NCBI RefSeq assembly: GCF_009728145.1 | Contig: NZ_WOCA01000007.1 | Coordinates: 1 to 64,000 of the forward strand | Length of the DNA stretch: 64,000 bases | Source: Ornithinibacillus caprae | Lineage (GTDB): Bacteria; Bacillota; Bacilli; Bacillales; Amphibacillaceae | Reading direction: 5' to 3' | Part shown: positions 24,803 through 33,375 of the stretch, piece by piece | Numbering within the stretch: the first letter of the stretch is position 1 | How the letters are laid out: each line of letters opens with the position of its first letter | Program-made: the position numbers and the translations under genes | Notes under the pieces: generated by a model | Databases searched by the model: none | What the model saw: only the letters and a program-made list of their open reading frames with translations | What the model was told of the DNA's origin: nothing

Positions 24803-25627
24803 TTAATCGTCATATCTTTTATGAAAATAATCAATTGGGATAAAGAGTCCAACCTTACCATGGTCATCGTCATTCAAAGTCGCAAACACAACTCCAATAA
24901 CCTTTCCTTTTTGGTTAATAATTGGACTACCACTATTCCCTCTGTAAACGGGAGCTTCAAGCATTAATACTGGTTCATCCCAGCTTGATAATTGTGTATA
25001 GCCAATAATAGTGCCTTCATTAGCAATTCCGTTGAATGCTAATGGATTACCAATAAAGGAAATTTCCTCATCTACATCAAATGTTGTCTCTGAAGCCAAC
25101 TCTAAAAAAGGTAAGTTTTCGGCGTCATTTATTTGCAGGACTGCCAAATCCACCTCAGGATATGTTTCTGTTACGGAGGCGGAAAATAATCCGTTTTCAG
25201 GAAAGGCAATCGTTACTGTATCTTCTCCGTCCACTACATGATAATTGGTAACAATCAACCCATCATCAGAAATCGAAAAACCCGTCCCTTTACTCTCGCC
25301 TGTTTCTACAACAACTACTGACTGTTTATACGCTTGAATGTCCTCCTGTGCAGAAAGTCTTGCCGAAGTCATTAAAAAGTCAATTGCTGGTATTGAAAAT
25401 GTCTGTGGTAATATAGCAACTACATTCATAAACATAGCAATAGCTATGAGCCAAAACACCCACTTTGGAAATGGGCGTTTTGATTTCATACCATCATCTT
25501 TCTCTAATGCAGCTTTTTGTAAAGCTTTTCTCTTTTCTTCTTGTACAAGCTCGTAAAGCTCTTCGTCTTCAATTTCTTCATATAGGTCTTCATCAATAAT
25601 ATCGTGCTTGTGATCCTCTTTATCCAT
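24803..25627 (-). CDS. Membrane-anchored trypsin-like serine protease (no PDZ domain)
   Basis: The ~274-aa protein has an acidic N-terminal cytoplasmic segment (about 55 residues, IIDEDLYEEIEDEELYEL), one span (KWVFWLIAIAMFMNVVAIL) and an outside S1-type protease domain. The catalytic triad is visible: His in VTNYHVVDG, Asp in VDLAVLQI and Ser in YRGNSGSP. There is no C-terminal PDZ domain, so it is shorter than HtrA. The ATG at 25627 is used; the longer frame needs a GTG without a ribosome site. It lies 27 bp after bmrD and is probably co-transcribed, which would place a surface protease under drug-responsive control. Confidence 0.83.
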   Translation of the reverse strand: MDKEDHKHDIIDEDLYEEIEDEELYELVQEEKRKALQKAALEKDDGMKSKRPFPKWVFWLIAIAMFMNVVAILPQTFSIPAIDFLMTSARLSAQEDIQAYKQSVVVVETGESKGTGFSISDDGLIVTNYHVVDGEDTVTIAFPENGLFSASVTETYPEVDLAVLQINDAENLPFLELASETTFDVDEEISFIGNPLAFNGIANEGTIIGYTQLSSWDEPVLMLEAPVYRGNSGSPIINQKGKVIGVVFATLNDDDHGKVGLFIPIDYFHKRYDD

Positions 25628-25654
25628 AAGCCACCCCACATTGGTAGAATGTCA

Positions 25655-27688
25655 CTAGACTGCTTTTTGCTGTGAACTTCCTTGCTGCATTTGATACATT
25701 TGATAATACGTACCTTTTTCTGCAATCAGTTTTTCATGATTTCCTTGTTCTATTATTTTACCATGTTCTAGAACAAAAATCGTATCTGCTTGCTGGATCG
25801 TTGATAATCTGTGGGCAATAACCAATGTTGTCCTTCCTTGCTTTAATACTTCTAATGCATGCTGAATAATACTTTCTGTTTCTGTATCAATATTCGCTGT
25901 AGCTTCGTCTAAAATTAGAATCGCTGGATCAAATGCTAATGCACGAGCAAATGAAATTAATTGACGTTCCCCTAACGAGAAAGTACTTCCTCCTTCTGTT
26001 ACCTTTTCATCATACTTTTTAGGCAATCTTTCGATAAAACGATCTGCACCAACCGTTTTCAGCGCCTTTATTGCAGTTTCTCTAGAAATACTAGGATCAT
26101 TCATTGTTACGTTTGTTACGATTGTTCCAGAAAATAAAAATGGATCTTGTAACACGATTCCCATATGACTTCTAACCTGTTGTCTCGACCATTCTTCTGT
26201 ATCAAAACCATCAATGGTTATTTTCCCTTTTTGTGGGTCATAGAAACGAAATAGTAAATTCATGATCGAGCTTTTTCCAGAACCCGTATGACCAACAAAT
26301 GCTGCTGTCTCCCCTGCCTTCACCTCTAATGAAAGATCCTTCAGTACATATTCATCTTCCTTATAAGCAAATGAAACATGGTCAAATTTAATATTCCCTT
26401 GATATCTATTAACAGGTTTATTCTCTACAACCTCTCCATCAAGGTCCATCAGCTCAAATACTCTTCCTCCTGCAACTCTAGCCTGTTCAATTAATGGAAG
26501 TTGATTGACAATATCATTAACAGGCTCAAAAAGTCTTGTTAAATAATCAACAAACGCATAAAGCATACCAATAGAAATAATACTTCCAGGATCTAATGAA
26601 AACGAACCAAAATACCAGATGAACCCAACAAAAGCAAGGTTACGAAATACAGTAACTAAATTAAAAGAAGTTAACGCACTTAATTTTACAAGCTTTCGTT
26701 GGTAGGTAAAATGTCGTTCATTTAGTACTTCAAAATCTTCTTTCGTTTTCTTCTCTTTTCGAAATGCTTGAATAATTGGCATCCCTTGGATCGCTTCATT
26801 GATATTTCCATTAATTTCACTGATGGTAGAGCGAATTACTTTGTTATATTTTGACCCGAAATATTTATAAACTCTCATCCAAACCAGGATTAATGGAATA
26901 AGCAATAAACACCATGCAGCAAGCTTGGCATCTAATATAAATAAAGCAACAAAAATACCTGTCATATAAATCATGCTTGTTACTACAATAGAAAGCACTC
27001 GTTCATATAAATCTCGAATTGCTTCCGTATCGTTTGTAATACGTGCGACTATTTTTCCTGCCGGTTGATCGACATAATAATCAATTGGTATTCGTTGTGT
27101 ATGCGCAAATATATCATTACGCATTTTTTTAACAATTTGATTTGATGCTTTTTGTAAAATAAACGTCTGATAAAATTGGAAAAAACCAGCTATTACGAGT
27201 AATACCATATATAGACCTAGTAACAAAAGAATTGGTCTTTGCTCCGGTTTAAAGAAACCATAAACCTCAGAGAGTGATATTCGTTCTGCTTCAAATGTTA
27301 CATTACCATCAGCAGTTTCTATCGTAAGTAAACCATCATCCACCGTTCGTTTTCCATTTAATGGAACATCATCTTGAATAAAATAATAGTCCCTTCCAAT
27401 TTGTAATAAAGTGTTAACATCTAGTGATTGATCATTGTCCGTTAAACGATCCTCACGTTTATAATAGGTATCCCTAAAAGATACTGTATTTTTATCATGG
27501 ATCTCCTCAACTTCATGCCAATTTCCTTCAATACCAAGAATATGGTCATCGATAACTGTTTTTGCAATTAACGGACCTGCTAGTTCAAGTGTGGTCGCAA
27601 TGATTAAACACATGATTCCTAGCAAAATTCCACGTTTAAATTGCCATGCATAATGTAAAAGCCGTCTTTCTGTTGATCTCTTCTTCAT
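25655..27688 (-). CDS. bmrD: Heterodimeric multidrug ABC exporter subunit BmrD-like
   Basis: The 677-aa half-transporter has six spans followed by an ATPase domain with Walker A GHTGSGKSS, signature FSLGERQLISFARA, Walker B ILILDEATANID and switch His in IAHRLS. A ~100-residue insertion in the first outside loop (residues ~50-150) is characteristic of the BmrD/YheH subunit (673 aa in B. subtilis). The signature has L-G-E instead of SGGQ, as expected for the degenerate site of heterodimers. It overlaps the bmrC stop codon by one base. The pair would export drugs. Confidence 0.9.
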   Translation of the reverse strand: MKKRSTERRLLHYAWQFKRGILLGIMCLIIATTLELAGPLIAKTVIDDHILGIEGNWHEVEEIHDKNTVSFRDTYYKREDRLTDNDQSLDVNTLLQIGRDYYFIQDDVPLNGKRTVDDGLLTIETADGNVTFEAERISLSEVYGFFKPEQRPILLLLGLYMVLLVIAGFFQFYQTFILQKASNQIVKKMRNDIFAHTQRIPIDYYVDQPAGKIVARITNDTEAIRDLYERVLSIVVTSMIYMTGIFVALFILDAKLAAWCLLLIPLILVWMRVYKYFGSKYNKVIRSTISEINGNINEAIQGMPIIQAFRKEKKTKEDFEVLNERHFTYQRKLVKLSALTSFNLVTVFRNLAFVGFIWYFGSFSLDPGSIISIGMLYAFVDYLTRLFEPVNDIVNQLPLIEQARVAGGRVFELMDLDGEVVENKPVNRYQGNIKFDHVSFAYKEDEYVLKDLSLEVKAGETAAFVGHTGSGKSSIMNLLFRFYDPQKGKITIDGFDTEEWSRQQVRSHMGIVLQDPFLFSGTIVTNVTMNDPSISRETAIKALKTVGADRFIERLPKKYDEKVTEGGSTFSLGERQLISFARALAFDPAILILDEATANIDTETESIIQHALEVLKQGRTTLVIAHRLSTIQQADTIFVLEHGKIIEQGNHEKLIAEKGTYYQMYQMQQGSSQQKAV

Positions 27689-29439
27689 TAGGAGATCACC
27701 TCCTCGTCATTTCCCATTTGTTGCTGTTCGTATTGTTCTTTATACCACCCACCTATTTTCATTAGCTGATCATGTGTACCCTCTTCCACGATTTTTCCAT
27801 TTTCTAATACGATAATATGGTCCGCATGCGTAACAGCTGACATTCGATGAGCGGCAATAAATGTTGTTTTGTTTTTACGTTCTTGTCGCAAATGCTCAAT
27901 GATTTTTGCCTCTGTTTTCCCATCAACAGCAGACATCGAATCATCAAGAATCAATACCTCTGGTTTTTTAATAAAAGCCCTAGCCAATGCAACACGTTGT
28001 TTTTGTCCTCCAGATAAAGTAACCCCACTTTCTCCTACCTGGGTATCTAATCCATTTGGCAGTTGTTTGATATCGTCTAAGAAATGAGCTAATTCCATTA
28101 CCCGGTATATTTCTTGATCTGTTGCATCTTCTTTACCAAATTGAATATTTTCTCGAATCGTCTTTGAAAACATCATCTGATCCTGTGGAACATATCCAAT
28201 CCAATTACGTATCTGTTCTAAACTAATATCTTCAATTTTTTGACCAGAGTATTTAATTTTGCCGTTAATTCCTGGATACTGACGCAGCATTAATTTAAAT
28301 AAAGTTGTTTTACCTGCACCTGTTTTTCCGACAATACCAATTGTCTGCCCTTTCTTCACTTGTAGAGAAATATTGCTTAATTGATTTGTCTCTGTTTCTG
28401 GGTATGAAAATGATAAATCATCAAAATCAATCGTATCGACCGAAGCTACTGTTTTTGGATTTTCCGGGTTTTGTACATCCGCTACATAATTCATTGTCTC
28501 ATTTACACGGTCTAAAGAAGCATTCCCTCGCTGTAATACATTAATTAATTCCCCAACAGCAAACATTGGCCAAATTAACATCCCAAGATAAACATTAAAG
28601 GTAACTAAATCTCCTAATGTTATTTGGTTTTCAAAAACCAATAATGCACCATACCCTAATCCAATGGTATAAGAGAGCCCCACAAGTATTTTCATCGTAG
28701 GCTCAAATAAAGCATCTATTTTAGCAACAGCAATATTTTTATCGTATACGTCCTCTGTCATCTCTTTAAATCTTTTGGCATCTTGTTTTTCTTGTACGAA
28801 TGCACGAATAACGCGTACACCTCGGATAGATTCCAATACTTCATTGTTCATATTTCCAAAAGCTGCTTGTGCCTTTGTAAAGCGTGCGTGTATCGCAGCA
28901 CCATATTTATTCATTACTATTGCCATAATTGGTAGTGGAATTAATGCAGCTAAGGTCAACTTCCAGCTAATCGTAAATCCCATCACCGCGATTAACATAA
29001 ACATAAACGTTGTAGAATCTACTAATGTCAATATTCCAAATCCGGCTGTCTGAGCAATCGCCTTTAGATCATTTGTACTTCTTGCCATTAAGTCACCTGT
29101 TTTATTTCTTCCATAGAACGTCGGTGTCATTTTTAAGAAATGGTCCATTAAACGGCTGCGAATCCATCGTTCTAAGATAACTGCTCCACCAAATAATGTG
29201 TAATCCCATAAAAATGAAATAGCGTAATGAACAACGATTAGGCACAGATACCCAACTATTAATGTGACTAATAATTGCATTGTTAAGGTTTCAAACTGAA
29301 TGTGATCGATTGCATACCCCACTAGCTTAGGAGGAATCAATCCGATAGCACTAGCAATAATCAATGAAATAATTGCGAACGTATATCTCTTCCAATAATG
29401 TTTAAAAAACCAATCTAACTTTTTAAATACTTCAAACAC
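27688..29439 (-). CDS. bmrC: Heterodimeric multidrug ABC exporter subunit BmrC-like
   Basis: The ~583-aa half-transporter has six spans, then an ATPase domain with Walker A GKTGAGKTT, signature LSGGQKQRVALARA, and Walker B VLILDDSMSAVD. The Asp in place of catalytic Glu after the Walker B Asp is the mark of the non-catalytic site, matching BmrC of B. subtilis (585 aa). I chose the GTG at 29439 because AAGGTG lies 6 bases before it; the frame is open for three more codons. The 300-bp leader contains a short ORF and two terminators, indicating induced expression by attenuation. Confidence 0.9.
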   Translation of the reverse strand: MFEVFKKLDWFFKHYWKRYTFAIISLIIASAIGLIPPKLVGYAIDHIQFETLTMQLLVTLIVGYLCLIVVHYAISFLWDYTLFGGAVILERWIRSRLMDHFLKMTPTFYGRNKTGDLMARSTNDLKAIAQTAGFGILTLVDSTTFMFMLIAVMGFTISWKLTLAALIPLPIMAIVMNKYGAAIHARFTKAQAAFGNMNNEVLESIRGVRVIRAFVQEKQDAKRFKEMTEDVYDKNIAVAKIDALFEPTMKILVGLSYTIGLGYGALLVFENQITLGDLVTFNVYLGMLIWPMFAVGELINVLQRGNASLDRVNETMNYVADVQNPENPKTVASVDTIDFDDLSFSYPETETNQLSNISLQVKKGQTIGIVGKTGAGKTTLFKLMLRQYPGINGKIKYSGQKIEDISLEQIRNWIGYVPQDQMMFSKTIRENIQFGKEDATDQEIYRVMELAHFLDDIKQLPNGLDTQVGESGVTLSGGQKQRVALARAFIKKPEVLILDDSMSAVDGKTEAKIIEHLRQERKNKTTFIAAHRMSAVTHADHIIVLENGKIVEEGTHDQLMKIGGWYKEQYEQQQMGNDEEVIS

Positions 29440-29530
29440 AAAAATCACCTTCTTCTCTCTTTCTAAGTTTTTCTACGTAAAATAATATTTAAATCTTACA
29501 TTTCCCGTAATCCCCTTTTGTTTTTTGCAT

Positions 29531-29563
29531 AAAAAAATGCATACGTCGTCCTGCGACGTATGC
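29531..29563 (-). terminator. Second leader terminator before bmrC
   Basis: On the minus strand GCATACGTCG (29554-29563) pairs perfectly with CGACGTATGC (29539-29548) around 5 bases, followed by ATTTTTTT. It lies about 90 bp before the bmrC start. Confidence 0.9.
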
Positions 29564-29614
29564 AAGGTTAGAGTTATAGAGAGAACACAGCTATACCTAC
29601 TTCACTTATATACA

Positions 29615-29642
29615 CAAAAAGGCCACAGAACGATGTGACCTT
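29615..29642 (-). terminator. Attenuator terminator in the bmrCD leader
   Basis: On the minus strand AAGGTCACA (29634-29642) pairs with TGTGGCCTT (29619-29627), nine pairs with one G-U, followed by TTTTT. The first arm can instead pair exactly with TGTGACCTT inside the leader ORF (29686-29694), which would prevent the terminator. Confidence 0.88.
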
Positions 29643-29669
29643 TAAAAGACAATAAATTATGTATAAAAA

Positions 29670-29738
29670 TTATACAGTTTCTCCGAAGGTCACAATACAT
29701 ATTAAGTTCATTTTTTCTTGCAATACTCTATTTTCCAT
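29670..29738 (-). CDS. BmrB-like attenuation leader peptide, 22 aa
   Basis: The 22-codon ORF encodes MENRVLQEKMNLICIVTFGE followed by TV, starting at ATG (29736-29738) after AAAAGGAGG with 8-base spacing. It follows an excellent sigma-A promoter by about 35 bp. Its codons for CIVTF overlap the antiterminator arm (29686-29694). In B. subtilis the short bmrB ORF has the same place upstream of bmrCD and controls it through ribosome-mediated attenuation; this peptide is shorter than BmrB (54 aa). By analogy, a ribosome that completes translation would cover the arm and allow termination, while one stalled early by an antibiotic would free it. Confidence 0.85.
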   Translation of the reverse strand: MENRVLQEKMNLICIVTFGETV

Positions 29739-29774
29739 TGTTGTAACCTCCTTTTCATTTTTTGATTCCCAACA

Positions 29775-29803
29775 ATTATATTATTTAGAATATTTTTAGT
29801 CAA
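29775..29803 (-). promoter_or_regulatory. Sigma-A promoter of the bmrCD leader
   Basis: TTGACT (29798-29803) and TATAAT (29775-29780) are 17 bp apart, nearly consensus. A perfect 11-bp inverted repeat (29807-29817 with 29821-29831) lies just upstream. Confidence 0.85.
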
Positions 29804-29806
29804 CTA

Positions 29807-29831
29807 TTTTTTAGAAAAAATTTCTAAAAAA
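29807..29831. repeat. 11-bp inverted repeat upstream of the bmrCD leader promoter
   Basis: TTTTTTAGAAA and TTTCTAAAAAA are exact inverted copies with a 3-base spacer, 3 bp upstream of the -35 element. It could be an operator, an A-tract bend, or a terminator insulating the promoter. Confidence 0.6.
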
Positions 29832-29892
29832 TTATTTTTTGGTGTTTTACTAAAAGATCGTTGCATTTTCCTGGCAATAAATCTTAACGAAA

Positions 29893-30600
29893 AATTGATG
29901 TAGAATTGCGCGGTTACTTTGTTGAGCATTTGCTGTAACACCCTGATTTTAACAAGCCCTATAATATCGCTCCGTCAGAATACTTCGCTTTCACTTCCAG
30001 TACAAGGGCGACATCTGTTCAAGCTCCTTCCAGTTACTTTCACAGTGTCTACTTTGCCGTGGGCATGGTCTCATCCAGGGATCATCTTTAATCCGCTTCT
30101 TTGCCTTTGCGCCGAGGAACTATGCTACGAAGCGATACTAGAGGACGCAGGAGCAACACTGCAAGGTCTTCAGGCATGTGCTGTTCCCACAGGACAAAGG
30201 GTTTCGGTGGGCCAAGTAATCGCAGGCCCAAGGAATACTTCGAAAGTATTAAATCCCACGAAGAAAATTGATTTTTATTTTCGAGGGTTCGACTGCCCTC
30301 AGATTCAATTACCAGACATAAAAGGACCTACTTTATTAAAAGAAGATTTTCACTATAATTAAAAACTGCAAAAATAGCGGAGAAAATACACGAAGACTCC
30401 TTGAAAAAGAAAAGCACTTTTTCTGCGTGCGATGAAACGCTGACGTAGCTTTCCTTGTCCTGCGGGAGCACAGGCATCGGTGAGATCCCGCAGTGCGACA
30501 GCACGAGGAAGCTCACCAGCCGCCCGCGGAAAGCGAAGTGTATTTTCGGAGCGGCATATACGCATTAATCACCATTTTAAGTTACTTCAAATTTTACATT
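29893..30600 (+). repeat. Dispersed intergenic element, copy B, with inverted ends
   Basis: The longest copy is bounded by imperfect inverted arms: CGCTCCG...AATAC-ACTTCGCTTTC (29968-29992) and GAAAGCGAAGT-G-TATTTTCGGAGCG (30529-30553). Inside are a GC-rich core shared with copies A and C (including ATGTGCTGTTCCC at 30176-30188) and a second hairpin-forming module (about 30395-30530). Open frames inside lack ribosome sites and are not believed. It fills the gap between the bmrCD leader and the ger operon. Confidence 0.75.
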
Positions 30601-30679
30601 CAGCGACAAACTAATCAAAATAAATACTTCTTCTTTCATTTGACACTTTGTGCTTTTTCTCACCATTTATTCCAACTAT

Positions 30680-30710
30680 TTCATAATTTATTTCATAATT
30701 ACACATACTA
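30680..30710 (+). promoter_or_regulatory. Forespore (sigma-G-type) promoter of the ger operon
   Basis: TTCATA (30680-30685) and CATACTA (30704-30710) are 18 bp apart. The -10 is the full sigma-G/F consensus and the -35 is one base off. It is 33 bp before the gerA start codon. Confidence 0.6.
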
Positions 30711-30742
30711 CAAACTACTAGTTATTCGTTTTGGAGGTTCTA

Positions 30743-32251
30743 ATGCGAAGAAGACATGGTTCTAAAAACAAGAAAGATTCCATTTTCCCAATCACAATCG
30801 ATGAATTGGAAAAAACTTTATCCAGTAAATTTGAAAACAATCCTGATTTAAAGTTTTCTAAATATGATCAACAAGGACAAAAGATTGCAGTATTTTTCAT
30901 TGACTATCAAGTTTCTTCAGATAAATTACAGCAGGCTCTATTAGTTCCTTTGTTAGGCATGAAAAAAGAATGGACGAATGACTCCATTCTAAATGAAATA
31001 CCAATAAATTCTGGTACTAAAATTTCTTCATTCGAAGATATATTGAAAAAACTTGTTATAGGGGAAGTATTCATCTACGCGGAAGGCGAAGAGGAAGCTA
31101 TATCCTACTTACTACTTCACAAAGAGAGCAGATCACTCGAGAAAGCAGAGACTGAATCTCTTGTTCTCGGCCCTAAGATTTCATTTACGGAATCATTAGC
31201 TACCAATTTGAATATTGTAAGGTGGCGCATTAAATCTACTGATTTGGTCCTAGAAGAATTCAAAATAGGAAAAACAATGCCACATGATATCCGATTAGTA
31301 TATATGAAATCCATTGCTAATGAAGAAGATGTGAACACGGTGCGACAGCGCCTTCAAGAGTTAGATGTGGATGAGATTGAAGACAGTGTCGTCTTAAAAC
31401 AATATCTAGAAGATTCACAAACCAATTTATTTCCTCAATTTGACCATACGGAGTTACCTGATAGATTTACCTATGCAGTTAAAAAAGGAAAGATTGGCAT
31501 ACTAGTGGAAAATAGCCCGTCTGGGTTCATTGCTCCAGCAACTCTATATAGTTTTTTGGAAACGACCGAAGACTTATATATGAGATGGCAAGCAGGAACC
31601 TTTTTACGGATATTAAGATTTATTGCCGTTATTTTCTCGATTTTGGTAACACCAATGTATATAGCAGCTGCTACGTATCAATATACAATCATACCTACAC
31701 AAATTTTATTAACGATTGGACAATCAAGAGCTGCTGTACCATTTCCACCAATAATTGAAGCCTTAATTTTAGAGTTTTTACTTGAACTCTTACGGGAAGC
31801 TGGTGCAAGACTACCAACTAAAGTTGGCCAAACCATGGGTATTGTAGGAGGTATCGTAGTAGGAACTGCAGCTGTAGAAGCTGGTATTACAAGTAATATT
31901 CTAATTATCGTCGTAGCAATGAGTGCACTATCATCCTTTACGATTCCTAGTTATTTATTTGGTACAACTATTCGATTAATCCGCTTTCCAATGATGATTC
32001 TTGCAGGATTTTTAGGATTTCTTGGAATCATATTTGGTATATGCTGGTTAATTATTCATTTATTACGTCTAACATCATTAGGAAGACCTTACCTTGTGCC
32101 ATTATATCCATTAAAATTACACGATTTTAATAAGGTTTTTTTCCGTACTCCATTTAACTATACGTATAACCGAGCTCAGTCCTATCGACCAAAGGATCTA
32201 ATCCGTTTCAGCAAAAAAGATGCGACAAAAAAACGTGACATTGATGAGTAG
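30743..32251 (+). CDS. GerA-family spore germination protein (A subunit)
   Basis: The 502-aa subunit of a nutrient germinant receptor in the inner spore membrane has a soluble N-terminal ~240 residues. The conserved RLVYMKSIANEEDVNTVRQR and the PDRFTYAVKKGKIGILVENSP, PATLYSFLETTEDLYMRW regions follow, then about five C-terminal spans with PFPPIIEALILEFLLELLRE and GARLPTKVGQTMGIVGG. All are typical of GerAA/GerKA. ATG 30743 follows TTGGAGG. It is first in a gerA-gerB-gerC operon. The germinant recognised cannot be told. Confidence 0.93.
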   Translation: MRRRHGSKNKKDSIFPITIDELEKTLSSKFENNPDLKFSKYDQQGQKIAVFFIDYQVSSDKLQQALLVPLLGMKKEWTNDSILNEIPINSGTKISSFEDILKKLVIGEVFIYAEGEEEAISYLLLHKESRSLEKAETESLVLGPKISFTESLATNLNIVRWRIKSTDLVLEEFKIGKTMPHDIRLVYMKSIANEEDVNTVRQRLQELDVDEIEDSVVLKQYLEDSQTNLFPQFDHTELPDRFTYAVKKGKIGILVENSPSGFIAPATLYSFLETTEDLYMRWQAGTFLRILRFIAVIFSILVTPMYIAAATYQYTIIPTQILLTIGQSRAAVPFPPIIEALILEFLLELLREAGARLPTKVGQTMGIVGGIVVGTAAVEAGITSNILIIVVAMSALSSFTIPSYLFGTTIRLIRFPMMILAGFLGFLGIIFGICWLIIHLLRLTSLGRPYLVPLYPLKLHDFNKVFFRTPFNYTYNRAQSYRPKDLIRFSKKDATKKRDIDE

Positions 32252-32259
32252 GTGCCTAT

Positions 32260-33375
32260 ATGGATATAAATGTTAATGTTAAATCAAATGTACAAATTAA
32301 AGCATTTTATTTATTCTATGTTATTGTAGGTACCCAGATAGGAGTAGGGATAATGGGTGCTCCAAGATTCATATTTACAGAAGCCAGACAAGACTCTTGG
32401 GTCTCCATACTGATCGCTTTTGTATTTATGTCCATAGTTGTTTTAGTGATGATAACAATACTAAAACAGTACGAAAATGCTGATATTTTTGGCATTCAGA
32501 CCGATGTGTTCGGAAAATGGATTGGGACTATACTAGGTACATTATATGTTTTATATCTTGCTTCCAGTTTGTTATCGATTCTACTTACCTACAGTCAAGT
32601 TGTTAAAATATTCCTTTACCACACATTCCCTAATTTTACACTTGGAGCGATGTTATTATTTTTAACCATCTATGCTGTTTTTGGTGGAATTAGGGTTGTT
32701 GTAGGTGTGACTTTTATATTTTTCTTCTTAACCTTTTGGTTAATACTCCTATTTTATGACCCAATAACGAGGATGGAATGGACAAACCTATTACCAATGT
32801 TTCAGGCCACTGTACCCGAATTATTAAAAGGAGCTCGTGCGACTACCTATACTTTAGCAGGGTTTGAGATTCTATTTCTCATATACCCATTTATCCAAAA
32901 TAAAGAAAAAATAAAACTACCAGCCTTACTTGGTCTCGCATTTACGACATTTATTTTGATGGTAACAACCGTTATTTCAATTGGCTACTTTTCTCACAAA
33001 GGATTAGAACATGTAGATTGGTCTGTATTAATATTATTTAAAAGTGTTTCTCTAACCTTTTTTGAACGATTAGATTATATTGTAATCGTCGAGTGGGTCA
33101 TGGTTATTCTACCTAACATAGTAGTTTTAATGTGGGCAATAACCTATGGTGTAAAACGTTTATACAAAGTCCCACAACGAATATCAGTGTATGTATTTTC
33201 CGTCATTTTTCTAGTAATCGTAAGTTTCATGGAATATGAACATCATATCTCAATTATTACTGATTATGTTTCCCAAGTTAGCTTTTGGATCATATTTGTC
33301 TATCCATTAATACTTTTTCCCTTAGTAATCATCAAAAAAAAGTGGAGAAAGAATAAAGGAAGTGCTGCAAAATGA
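32260..33375 (+). CDS. GerB-family spore germination permease (B subunit)
   Basis: The 371-aa protein has about ten spans and belongs to the amino acid/polyamine transporter superfamily branch found in germinant receptors. The N-terminal FYLFYVIVGTQIGVGIMGAP motif resembles the substrate-site unwound helix of APC transporters, and in germinant receptors this subunit binds the nutrient. It starts 8 bp after the A subunit with a weak AGGTG site, which suggests coupling, and overlaps the C subunit by 4 bp. Specificity is unknown. Confidence 0.92.
   Translation: MDINVNVKSNVQIKAFYLFYVIVGTQIGVGIMGAPRFIFTEARQDSWVSILIAFVFMSIVVLVMITILKQYENADIFGIQTDVFGKWIGTILGTLYVLYLASSLLSILLTYSQVVKIFLYHTFPNFTLGAMLLFLTIYAVFGGIRVVVGVTFIFFFLTFWLILLFYDPITRMEWTNLLPMFQATVPELLKGARATTYTLAGFEILFLIYPFIQNKEKIKLPALLGLAFTTFILMVTTVISIGYFSHKGLEHVDWSVLILFKSVSLTFFERLDYIVIVEWVMVILPNIVVLMWAITYGVKRLYKVPQRISVYVFSVIFLVIVSFMEYEHHISIITDYVSQVSFWIIFVYPLILFPLVIIKKKWRKNKGSAAK

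Noticed and set aside
29575-29625. Second leader ORF of 13 codons (GTG start) between the two bmrCD leader terminators
   Set aside because: No ribosome binding site; the start is inside the T-run of the first terminator.
29919-30565. ORFs of 60-147 aa inside dispersed element copy B
   Set aside because: No ribosome sites, atypical composition, and the corresponding frames are not open in copies A and C.
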